Below, piece after piece: positions 42,551-50,435 of a stretch of 64,000 nucleotides of DNA. Within the stretch, counting starts at the first letter, position 1, and the number at the start of each line of letters is the position of its first letter. A model generated the notes under the pieces. That model worked only from the letters and a program-made list of their open reading frames with translations, was not told where the DNA came from and ran no database searches. The position numbers were made by a program, and so were the translations under genes. The DNA comes from JBBSDP01 sp038240605 (GTDB lineage: Bacteria > Planctomycetota > Phycisphaerae > Tepidisphaerales > Tepidisphaeraceae), in assembly GCA_038240605.1 (NCBI GenBank), contig JBBSDP010000007.1, positions 56,061 to 120,060 on the forward strand, given 5' to 3'.

Positions 42551-44359
42551 TCATTCCCTGGGCTGCGCGGCGACGGCTTCAGCGGCGGCACGAATGCGCG
42601 CCACCATGCCGGCCAGCCCGTTTCGGCGTTGTGATGAGATAAACTGCTCGAGCCCTATCTGATGGAAGAAACGGTCAATGTCAAACGCGAGCACGTCGGA
42701 CGCGCGCTGCCCGGAATAAAGGCGCTGAAGGATCGCGATGAGGCCGCGGACGATGTCGGCGTTGGCGTCGGCGGCGAACTCCAGCACGCCGTGCCTGCCC
42801 GGCGCCGTGCGAGGCAGCAGGTACACCTCGCTCATGCAGCCGGGGACGCGCGACGTGACCTTCTTCAAAAGATCGAAGTTCCTCGGCAAGGCATCGCCCA
42901 GGTCCAGGACATACTGATTGCGCGAGTCACGATCGTCGAGCATCCCGAAATCTTCAGCCAGTTCCGCCGCCGCTGCGGCGGGCGAACTCGCGGCGGCCTG
43001 TGGGAACGGTGGCTCGGACGGCGAGGAAGACTCCGGCTGTTTTGGCGCTGCCTCGCGGCTGGATGCGGACGATACGATCTTGAGCAGGCTCTCGACCAAG
43101 GCGTCAACATCTTCGCGCGTGTTGTACATCGCGATCGAAGCGCGGGTGGTGGCGGCGATCTTCATTCGGTCCATCACCGGCTGGCAGCAATGATGCCCCG
43201 TTCGGACTGCGATGCCGTCCAAGTCCAGGCGCATCCCCAGATCCAGCGGCGAAACGGGTGGATCCTCAAGCAGAAAGGAGATGACGCTCCCCTTCTCTGC
43301 CGCCGTGCCAACGATCCGCAATCCGGGCACTGCTCCGAGCCGGCCTGTGGCATAACGGAGCAAGTCTGCCTCGTAGGCCACGATCGAATCGAAGCCGATC
43401 GCCGTGAGGTATTCGACTGCTTTCGCCAGCCCGACGGCGCCGGCAATATGCGGCGTGCCCGCCTCGAATTTGTTCGGGAGACCCGCATAGACCGTCTTCT
43501 CGAAGGTCACCGACTCGATCATGTCGCCGCCGCCCTGGTACGGGCTCATCGCTTCGAGCAGTTCGCGCTTTCCGAACAGGATGCCGATGCCGGTCGGTCC
43601 GAATAGCTTATGGCCGGAGAAGGCGTAAAAGTCACAGTCGAGATCGCGCACGTCAGTGGCATGATGGGCGACCCATTGGGCGCCGTCGACTAGGATTTTT
43701 GCGCCGACTGCATGCGCCGATCGGGCCATCCGGCGGACGTCGTTGATCGTCCCCAGCGCGTTGGAGAGATGCGTGACGGCGACCATGCGCGTGTGGTCGT
43801 TCAGCATCCGCTCGTAATCGTCAAGGAGCAGCTCGCCGCGATCGTTCATCGGGATCGACCGGAGCTTGGCGCCGGTGACCTCGCAGGCGATCTGCCAGGG
43901 CACGATGTTGGAATGATGCTCGAGCGCCGAGACGATGACCTCGTCGCCCGGCTTGAGGAACGTTCGGCCCCATGATGCGGCAACGAGGTTGATCCCCTCG
44001 GTGGTGCCGCGCGTGAAGATGACCTCACGCTCGTCAGCGGCATTAATGAACGCCTGGATCGTGTGGCGGGCAGACTCGTATGATTCGGTGGCGGCCTGGC
44101 TGAGCTGGTAGACGCCGCGATGAATGTTCGCGTTTTGCGTTTCGTAGAAGCGGCTCAGGGCGTCGATCACCTGGCGGGGTTTCTGGGTCGTGGCGCCGTT
44201 GTCGAGATAGACCAGCGGCTTGTCGTGTACGCGCGTGGAGAGGATTGGAAAATCGGCGCGGACGCGCCTGGCATCAAAATCACGCAGTGCGGAGCCGGCC
44301 CGAGGGGCAGCGTGACCGGGGCTTCTCGAGGTGTCGGTGATGTCCGCGATCGGCTTCAT
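42551..44359 (-). CDS. sufS: Fused cysteine desulfurase SufS and sulfur acceptor SufE
   Basis: The N-terminal 430 residues are a class-II cysteine desulfurase: PLP lysine Lys251 in SGHKLFGPTG, substrate-loop cysteine Cys391 in RTGHHCCQP, and LSNALGTIN. A Ser/Pro/Ala-rich linker of about 40 residues follows. The last about 130 residues (470-602) are a SufE domain with the acceptor cysteine Cys508 in VPGCMSEVYLL. SufS removes sulfur from cysteine as persulfide, and SufE passes it to SufB. The fusion keeps donor and acceptor together. Each domain has its usual length. Confidence 0.95.
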   Translation of the reverse strand: MKPIADITDTSRSPGHAAPRAGSALRDFDARRVRADFPILSTRVHDKPLVYLDNGATTQKPRQVIDALSRFYETQNANIHRGVYQLSQAATESYESARHTIQAFINAADEREVIFTRGTTEGINLVAASWGRTFLKPGDEVIVSALEHHSNIVPWQIACEVTGAKLRSIPMNDRGELLLDDYERMLNDHTRMVAVTHLSNALGTINDVRRMARSAHAVGAKILVDGAQWVAHHATDVRDLDCDFYAFSGHKLFGPTGIGILFGKRELLEAMSPYQGGGDMIESVTFEKTVYAGLPNKFEAGTPHIAGAVGLAKAVEYLTAIGFDSIVAYEADLLRYATGRLGAVPGLRIVGTAAEKGSVISFLLEDPPVSPLDLGMRLDLDGIAVRTGHHCCQPVMDRMKIAATTRASIAMYNTREDVDALVESLLKIVSSASSREAAPKQPESSSPSEPPFPQAAASSPAAAAAELAEDFGMLDDRDSRNQYVLDLGDALPRNFDLLKKVTSRVPGCMSEVYLLPRTAPGRHGVLEFAADANADIVRGLIAILQRLYSGQRASDVLAFDIDRFFHQIGLEQFISSQRRNGLAGMVARIRAAAEAVAAQPRE

Positions 44360-44415
44360 GGTCTGGTTTGCGATGTCTTGACACCGGCCATGAATTCTAC
44401 GCTACCGCACGGAGG

Positions 44416-45762
44416 CTATTGCGTCTGAATCCGAAGATCCTTGGGCAGGCCGTGGCGGGCGGCCATGATTTCCTCGAGCCGACGCCGGACAGGGGCGATG
44501 CGGATTCGGCCGGTCACGTCAGCGAGGAATGCGTAGGTCAGCAGGTGGCGTGCCGCTTCGAGGCTCACGCCGCGGGAGCGCAGGTAGAAAATCTGCTCCT
44601 CATCGACTGGGCCGGTCGTGGAGCCGTGTGTGCACTTGACGTCATCGGCATAGATTTCCAGGGCCGGCTGCGAGTACATCACCGCGTCGTCGCTCAGCAG
44701 AAGGGTGCGGCTGCTCTGTTTGGAGTCGGTCTTCTGGGCCGCCTGGTGCACGAGGATCTTGCCCTTGAAGACGCCGCTCGCCTTGCCGTCGAGAACGGCC
44801 TTGTACAGCTCGTGGCTCGGACAGCGCGGCTCGCGGTGGTCGAGGAGCGTGTGATTGTCGGCATGCTGGCCTTCGCCGATCAGCGTGATCCCGTTCAACA
44901 TCGCTTCGGCGCCCGTGCCGGACAGCACCACGTTCAGGTCGTTCCGGCTGATCGAAGCGCCCAGGGACGCCGAGTGCGAGAGGAAGTTGCCAGCACGGCC
45001 CAGTTGAACCTGCGTCGTCCCGATATGGAACGCAGAGGTACTCTCCTGCTGCACCTTGCAGTGTTCGACCCGCGCACCGTTGCCGGCGAAGATCTCGGTA
45101 ACCGCGTTGGTCAGGTAAACGCCCGGCTCCGTTGACGCGTAGGTCTCGACCACCGATGCCTCGGCGGTGTCCTCGGCGACGATCAGGACGCGCGGATGGG
45201 ATACGGTCGGCTCGGCCGACGCGGTGGAGAGGAACAACAGGTGGATTGGCTGGTTCACCGCGACGCCGCGCGGCACGTGAACGTACGCGCCGTCCCGGAA
45301 GAAGCCGGTGTTGAGGGCCGTGAATGGATTCGCCTCGATATCGGCAAATCGCCCGAGGTAATTTTCCACGCGTTCGACGGGGTTCTCGATCGCATCCGCC
45401 AGGGACACGGCGCGTGCCCCGCGGTCGAGCGGGCGCAGCGTTGACAGCTCGGGCGTGTAGAAGCCATCCACAAACACCAGTTCGATCGCGGCTTCGGAGG
45501 CGATGCTATGGGCGGCGATGGTCGCGCGCGTGATCGAGGAATGCCGCCCAGTCGCGGCGCGGAACGGTATCCGCGAAAGAGGCGCGAGGTTCGTGTGGCG
45601 CCATTCCTCATGGCGATGACTGGGGAGGCCGGTCGCCGCAAAGCGGTCGATTCCGTTCTTCCGGAACCGCTCAAGCCAGGGGTGGACGACGGGCGTGCCG
45701 TCGCCATGGGTATGGGAAAGCTTCGCCAGCCACAGGTCAGTATTTTCCGTCACTTGCGTCAT
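44416..45762 (-). CDS. sufD: SufD, Fe-S scaffold subunit
   Basis: A 448-residue SufD: the SufB/D beta-helix core starts near residue 130 (YVHVPRGVAVNQPIHLLF) and ends with the SufBD family sequence SQPALEIYADDVKCTHGSTTGPVDEEQIFYLRSRG. The conserved C-x-H motif in KCTHGSTTG is present. The N-terminal 110 residues are the variable helical domain. SufD forms the SufBC2D scaffold on which clusters are built. The gene lies 56 bases upstream of sufS and 69 bases downstream of sufC. Confidence 0.94.
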   Translation of the reverse strand: MTQVTENTDLWLAKLSHTHGDGTPVVHPWLERFRKNGIDRFAATGLPSHRHEEWRHTNLAPLSRIPFRAATGRHSSITRATIAAHSIASEAAIELVFVDGFYTPELSTLRPLDRGARAVSLADAIENPVERVENYLGRFADIEANPFTALNTGFFRDGAYVHVPRGVAVNQPIHLLFLSTASAEPTVSHPRVLIVAEDTAEASVVETYASTEPGVYLTNAVTEIFAGNGARVEHCKVQQESTSAFHIGTTQVQLGRAGNFLSHSASLGASISRNDLNVVLSGTGAEAMLNGITLIGEGQHADNHTLLDHREPRCPSHELYKAVLDGKASGVFKGKILVHQAAQKTDSKQSSRTLLLSDDAVMYSQPALEIYADDVKCTHGSTTGPVDEEQIFYLRSRGVSLEAARHLLTYAFLADVTGRIRIAPVRRRLEEIMAARHGLPKDLRIQTQ

Positions 45763-45831
45763 GTCGATCTTAACACGTTTGCAAGACGATCGAGCTTAAA
45801 GCCACTCGTCGAAGCGCGCGAATCAAATGGC

Positions 45832-46596
45832 TCAGGCGCCTTGTATGACCTGTTGCTCAATCCAGTCGTATCCCCGATTTTCCAGTTCCAGCGCCAGGTG
45901 CCGATCACCCGACATTGCAATCCGGCCATCGAGCATCACGTGAACGACGTCGGGCTCGATGTAGTTCAGGAGGCGCTGGTAGTGGGTGACGATCAGGAAC
46001 GAACGGTCCGGGCCGCGCAGCGAATTCACGCCGTTGGATACGATCTTCAGCGCATCGATGTCCAGGCCGGAATCGGTCTCGTCCAGCACGCCGAGCTTGG
46101 GCTCCAGCACGGCCATCTGAAAGATCTCGTTACGCTTCTTCTCGCCGCCTGAGAATCCTTCGTTGACGGCGCGGTTCATGAAGCTCTGATCCATCTGAAG
46201 GAGCTTCATCTTCTCCTTGACCATCTTGAGGAAGCGCGGCGCGTCCAGCTCAGGCTGTCCGTGGTGCTTGCGCATCGCGTTGACGGCGGCCTTGAGAAAG
46301 TAGCTCGTACTGACGCCGGGGATTTCGACGGGATACTGAAACGCGAGGAAGACGCCCTCTCTGGCGCGTTCTTCGGCGGAGAGGTCGAGGAGGTCCTTCC
46401 CGTTGTAGAGGATCTGGCCTTCGGTGACCTCATACGTGTCGCGGCCGGCGATCACCTGGGCGAGCGTGCTCTTGCCGGAGCCGTTACGGCCCATGAGGGC
46501 ATGGACTTCACCGGCATTGATCGTGAGGTCGATTCCTTTGAGGATCTCGCGCTCGCCGACCTTGGCGTGGAGGTTTTTGATTTCAAGCAGAGGCAT
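45832..46596 (-). CDS. sufC: SufC, Fe-S assembly ATPase
   Basis: SufC is an ABC-type ATPase that drives the SufBC2D scaffold. The 254-residue protein has Walker A GRNGSGKST, the signature NEGFSGGEKKRNEIFQM, and Walker B LGVLDETDSGLDIDAL, plus HYQRLLNYIEPDVVHVM. I place the start at the ATG at 46596; it overlaps the end of the hicB gene by 14 bases. The usual gene order sufB-sufC-sufD is kept, but a hicAB pair separates sufB from sufC. Confidence 0.95.
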   Translation of the reverse strand: MPLLEIKNLHAKVGEREILKGIDLTINAGEVHALMGRNGSGKSTLAQVIAGRDTYEVTEGQILYNGKDLLDLSAEERAREGVFLAFQYPVEIPGVSTSYFLKAAVNAMRKHHGQPELDAPRFLKMVKEKMKLLQMDQSFMNRAVNEGFSGGEKKRNEIFQMAVLEPKLGVLDETDSGLDIDALKIVSNGVNSLRGPDRSFLIVTHYQRLLNYIEPDVVHVMLDGRIAMSGDRHLALELENRGYDWIEQQVIQGA

Positions 46597-46894
46597 GTTT
46601 CGCTCTTTTCGCTGGCGCCTGATGTTGCGTGGCGTATGCCGGGTTCGCGGGGAAAAGTTGCCGGCCCACCCGTTCATCGTCTTCCGGATTGCCGACGACC
46701 CACGGATCGGGAAGCGGCGATTCGCTTGCTGCTTCCACTTGAGCCCAGGATTCGATCACTTCCCTTCCGGCGCGTGCAGCCTCTTCGTACGTCGAGCCAT
46801 GGGTCGCAACACCGGTTCCAAGTTCCGGAACCCACGCCACGAAGCATTGGTCTTCGTCTGACCACCGGATGATGAGGCTGTATTTCCGTGTCAT
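46583..46894 (-). CDS. hicB: HicB antitoxin inside the suf operon
   Basis: A 103-residue HicB-family antitoxin. The N-terminal domain YSLIIRWSDEDQCFVAWVPELGTG followed by GSTYEEAARAGREVIESWAQ is the usual HicB partial RNase-H fold. The extended C-terminus (residues 60-103) is basic. It follows hicA by 21 bases, and its last 14 bases overlap the start of sufC. HicB neutralises HicA and represses the pair. Because it lies in the suf operon, it may also affect sufC expression. Confidence 0.85.
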   Translation of the reverse strand: MTRKYSLIIRWSDEDQCFVAWVPELGTGVATHGSTYEEAARAGREVIESWAQVEAASESPLPDPWVVGNPEDDERVGRQLFPANPAYATQHQAPAKRAKHASA

Positions 46895-46915
46895 CGTGTT
46901 GCTCTCGTCGAACGT

Positions 46916-47116
46916 TCACCCTTCGACACGTTTGATCACCGATTCAACGCGCTTTTCGTGATATCTCGGTGCGTCGTCCCCGTCATTCCCGGAAATCGTG
47001 ACCCGCAATCCTGCTATGGTCGGATGGACGAAGTTCACATGGCTTCCCTTGCCAGACTTTTCCAGGAAGCCCGCACGTCGCAACATGGCCTTGAGTTCCC
47101 GGATCTTCTTCGGCAT
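46916..47116 (-). CDS. hicA: HicA mRNA interferase toxin inside the suf operon
   Basis: A 66-residue HicA: MPKKIRELKAMLRRAGFLEKSGKGSHVNFVHP contains the conserved GSH with the catalytic histidine, followed by strand LRVTISGND. HicA degrades mRNA and is neutralised by HicB. The ATG at 47116 lies four bases after the sufB stop. An in-frame ATG at 47131 would add MWVSW and overlap sufB; both are feasible. The pair is thus cotranscribed with suf. Confidence 0.88.
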   Translation of the reverse strand: MPKKIRELKAMLRRAGFLEKSGKGSHVNFVHPTIAGLRVTISGNDGDDAPRYHEKRVESVIKRVEG

Positions 47117-47120
47117 CCAG

Positions 47121-48560
47121 CTAACCCACACTGCCTTCCAGGCTTACCCCGAGCAGCTTGCGGGCTTCGGCGGCGAATTCCATTGGGAGTTCCTGGAACA
47201 CTTCCTTGCAGAAGCCGTTGACGATCATGTTGACCGCGTCCTCGAGGGAAATGCCGCGCTGTTTGCAGTAGAAGAGCTGGTCCTCGCCGATCTTGCTCGT
47301 CGACGCCTCGTGCTCGGCCCGGCTGGAGGTGTTATGGACCTCGATGTACGGGGTCGTATGCGCGCCGCACTGGTCGCCCAGGAGCAGCGAATCGCACTGC
47401 GTGTAGTTGCGCGAGTTCGCCGCCGCCTTCATGATCTTCACCAGTCCGCGATACGTGTTCTGACCGTGGCCGGCGGAAATGCCCTTGCTGACGATCGTGC
47501 TCTTCGTGTTCTTGCCGATGTGGATCATCTTCGTGCCGGTGTCGGCCTGCTGGTGGTTGTTCGTCAGCGCGACCGAGTAGAACTCACCGACCGAGTCGTC
47601 CCCCTGGAGGATGCAGCTCGGGTACTTCCAGGTGATCGCCGAGCCGGTCTCCACCTGCGTCCAGGAGATCTTGGAATTGCGGCCACGGCAGGCGCCGCGC
47701 TTCGTCACGAAGTTGTAGATCCCGCCCTTTCCTTCCTTGTCGCCGGGATACCAGTTCTGAACCGTCGAATATTTGATGCTCGCGTCATCCATCGCGACCA
47801 GCTCGACCACGGCGGCGTGAAGCTGGTTCTCGTCGCGGACCGGGGCGGTGCAGCCTTCGAGGTAGCTGACGTACGAGCCTTCCTCGGCAATGATCAGCGT
47901 GCGCTCGAACTGGCCGGTGTTCTTCGCGTTGATCCGGAAGTAGGTGCTCAGCTCCATCGGGCAGCGAACGCCCCGGGGGATGTAGCAGAATGAGCCGTCG
48001 GTGAAGACCGCGCTGTTCAGCGTCGCGAAATAGTTGTCCTTATAGGGGACGACCGAACCCATGTAATTGCGGACGAGTTCCGGATGCTCGCGAACGGCTT
48101 CGCTGAAGGAGCAGAAGATGATCCCCATCGACGCCAGCTTGTCCTTGAACGTCGTGGCGACCGAGACGCTGTCGAACACCGCATCGACCGCGACGCCGGC
48201 CAATATCGCCCGCTCCTGGAGCGGGATGCCGAGCTTCTCATAGGTGGCGAGGACTTCGGGATCGACCTCGTCCAGGCTCTTCTTGCCGGGCTTGGGGGCC
48301 GAATAGTAAATGGTGTCCTGGTAGTCGATCGGCGGGTAGCGGACGCTGGACCACTTGGGCTCCTCCATCGTCAGCCAGTGGCGATACGCCTTCAGCCGCC
48401 ATTCTAGCATCCACTCCGGCTCGCCCTTCTTGCGCGAGATGAAATGAATGATCTCCTCGTTCAGGCCCGGCGGCGCGGAGTCCGCCTCGATATCAGTGAT
48501 GAAGCCCCACTGATACTCGCGGTTGGCGAGGGTTTGGATTTCACTGGTTTCCGTGGGCAT
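47121..48560 (-). CDS. sufB: SufB, Fe-S scaffold
   Basis: SufB is the main scaffold subunit that receives sulfur from SufE. The 479-residue protein shows CPMELSTYFRINAKNTGQFERTLII, SYVSYLEGCTAPVRDENQLHAAVVEL and KRGACRGRNSKISWTQVETGSAITWKYPS, and ends in the conserved GEDQLFYCKQRGISLEDAVNMIVNGF. The conserved Cys in LEGCTAP and the C-terminal Glu/His region are present. It is preceded, after 140 bases, by sufA and followed by hicA. Confidence 0.96.
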   Translation of the reverse strand: MPTETSEIQTLANREYQWGFITDIEADSAPPGLNEEIIHFISRKKGEPEWMLEWRLKAYRHWLTMEEPKWSSVRYPPIDYQDTIYYSAPKPGKKSLDEVDPEVLATYEKLGIPLQERAILAGVAVDAVFDSVSVATTFKDKLASMGIIFCSFSEAVREHPELVRNYMGSVVPYKDNYFATLNSAVFTDGSFCYIPRGVRCPMELSTYFRINAKNTGQFERTLIIAEEGSYVSYLEGCTAPVRDENQLHAAVVELVAMDDASIKYSTVQNWYPGDKEGKGGIYNFVTKRGACRGRNSKISWTQVETGSAITWKYPSCILQGDDSVGEFYSVALTNNHQQADTGTKMIHIGKNTKSTIVSKGISAGHGQNTYRGLVKIMKAAANSRNYTQCDSLLLGDQCGAHTTPYIEVHNTSSRAEHEASTSKIGEDQLFYCKQRGISLEDAVNMIVNGFCKEVFQELPMEFAAEARKLLGVSLEGSVG

Positions 48561-48700
48561 GACGAGGCTCGCTTACGACTTTTAGACAATGACGAAGGCC
48601 TGATGCGCGGCACCGCCACCGCCGTATGGACCGCGCCTGCCAGGAGGCGATTGAGTCAGGTCGGCGAAGGACCCGGAATGGGCCCGATCGATCGGCACGC

Positions 48701-49036
48701 TCAGGCGGAGAAGCTGCTGCCGCAGCCACAGCTGCTGGTCGCATTGGGGTTCTTGAAGACGAACCCTTCGCCCATCGTTTCGCTCTTGAAATCGATTTCA
48801 GCGCCGTTGAGGTAGAGATAGCTCTTCATGTCCACGAGGATCTTGACCCCATTGCTCTCCATCTCTTCATCTCCCTCGGCCTTGGGGTCTTCCGTCAGGT
48901 CCAGCAGATAGCTGAAACCCGAGCAACCACCACCCTTTACGCCCACTCGAAGCCGGGTCTCCGCTGCGGGAAGCCCCTGCTCCTGAATGATCTCGCGAAT
49001 CTTCGTGGCGGCCTTCTCAGAAAGTGTCACCGGCAT
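48701..49036 (-). CDS. sufA: SufA/ErpA-type Fe-S carrier protein
   Basis: A-type carrier that accepts clusters from the scaffold and passes them to apo-proteins. The 111-residue sequence has the three conserved cysteines: one in KGGGCSGFSYLL and two in SSCGCGSSFS at the C-terminus. The start at 49036 follows an intergenic stretch of about 210 bases, where the suf promoter should lie. It is first in the minus-strand suf operon, 140 bases before sufB. Confidence 0.92.
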   Translation of the reverse strand: MPVTLSEKAATKIREIIQEQGLPAAETRLRVGVKGGGCSGFSYLLDLTEDPKAEGDEEMESNGVKILVDMKSYLYLNGAEIDFKSETMGEGFVFKNPNATSSCGCGSSFSA

Positions 49037-49249
49037 AAAATTGCTCCTGAAAAACGCACTTCGGGGTCGAACTCGTCCTGACAGAATATAGGGATGCGTA
49101 CACTGCGGATCAAGCCTATTGATACGCATTCTCAACGCCGTAAATCGTGCGCCGGCCAAATGATGCTTTCGATTGAGTGGAATACCGTTTTTGGCGCGAA
49201 GAACGGCCGCAGTGCTCACCAAGCGGATGGGGCTGACTAAATCCAGCCC

Positions 49250-50176
49250 CTAGCCCGACATCGCCTCGACGCCGCCCATGATCTCCGACAGCTCAGTCGT
49301 GATCTGGCTCTGACGGGCTCGGTTGTATTGCATCGTCAGGCTCTTGACCATCTTGTCGGCGTTGTCGGTTGCGCTCTTCATCGCCACCATTCGCGCCACG
49401 TGCTCGCTGGTCGTGGCATCGAGGAAGGCCTGGAAGAGAGCCGTCTTCACGGTCAGTGGGAGGAGCTCATCGAGCAATGACTTCGGGTCGGGAGAGAATT
49501 CGTAGACCACATGATGGCCTGTTCGCGCGGCAGGAGCCGTTCCGGGCTTGGGCGAGGCCGTGCCCGTCCCACCGCCGGCAGACGACACTGTCGCTAACGG
49601 CAGGAGCTGGACGATGCTCGCCTTCTGCGACCCGGCACTGTGGAACACCACATAAGAGAGGTAGACCGCGTCTACCTTCCCCGACGTGAACTGTTCAATG
49701 AATTGGTCAGCGAGCGGCTCTACTTCGGCGAATCGCAGTTGATCGCTTACCTCAACCCGACGTGTGATCGGGCGCTTCTGAAAGTTGAAGAAGCTGACGC
49801 CCTTCTTTCCCGCGACATACAGGTCGACCGTCTTACCCGCCGCCACCTGCTCCCGAATGAAATGGTTCGAGCCGCGGAGCACGCTGCCGTTGTAGGCGCC
49901 GGCCAGACCACGGTTGCTGGTGATCACCAGGAGCGCAATGCGGTTGGTCCGATCGCTTGCGCCGGGGCTGCGCAGCAGCGGATGTTCTACGTCACCGATC
50001 GTCGCAGCCAGCTCTCCTACCAGCTCGCGAACCTTCGTGCTGTACGGCTTGGTCCCGACGGCGCGCTTCAGCGATTTCTGAAACTTCGCCGTCGCGATCA
50101 TCTGCATCGTCTTGGTGATCTTGCGGATGTTCCTCACCGCCTTGCGGCGTTTCACGATTGCGCGAGCCTTTGCCAT
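49250..50176 (-). CDS. atpG: F0F1 ATP synthase gamma subunit, isolated
   Basis: The gamma subunit is the rotating shaft of the ATP synthase. The N-terminal RRKAVRNIRKITKTMQMIATAKFQKSL and C-terminal MKSATDNADKMVKSLTMQYNRARQSQITTELSEIMGGVEA helices are diagnostic. The middle has an extra, Gly/Pro/Thr-rich loop (about 205-225) that is longer than usual. It is unusual here because no other ATP synthase gene is adjacent: the neighbours are sufA and tRNA-Ala. It may be the sole gamma gene displaced from the atp operon, or a second copy. Confidence 0.93.
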   Translation of the reverse strand: MAKARAIVKRRKAVRNIRKITKTMQMIATAKFQKSLKRAVGTKPYSTKVRELVGELAATIGDVEHPLLRSPGASDRTNRIALLVITSNRGLAGAYNGSVLRGSNHFIREQVAAGKTVDLYVAGKKGVSFFNFQKRPITRRVEVSDQLRFAEVEPLADQFIEQFTSGKVDAVYLSYVVFHSAGSQKASIVQLLPLATVSSAGGGTGTASPKPGTAPAARTGHHVVYEFSPDPKSLLDELLPLTVKTALFQAFLDATTSEHVARMVAMKSATDNADKMVKSLTMQYNRARQSQITTELSEIMGGVEAMSG

Positions 50177-50257
50177 GGATCCTCGTAAGCGCTGGGGTCA
50201 CCGACCGAGACGGCCAAGGTGGTATCCAAACACCCTCGCGGCGTCAAACGGATTCAA

Positions 50258-50330
50258 TGGAGCCGACCAGGATCGAACTGGCAACCCCTGCCTTGCAAAG
50301 GCAGTGCTCTCCCAATTGAGCTACGGCCCC
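50258..50330 (-). tRNA. tRNA-Ala(UGC)
   Basis: The minus strand folds as a 73-base tRNA. Acceptor arms GGGGCCG and CGGCTCC pair with the G3-U70 pair that marks alanine tRNAs; the D-loop AGCTCAATTGGGAGAGC, the anticodon arm CTGCC-TTTGCAA-GGCAG with anticodon TGC, and the T-arm CCAGTTCGATCCTGG are all present. CCA is not encoded. It lies upstream of atpG on the same strand. Confidence 0.97.
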
Positions 50331-50435
50331 GGAAAGCTGGTACTATAAGGGGGATACGGCGGTTCTCAAGGATCGCGCGGTGACCGGCCGCATTTCCTGT
50401 TCTCCAAGGCTGACAACTGAGGAAGTACCGGCGCT

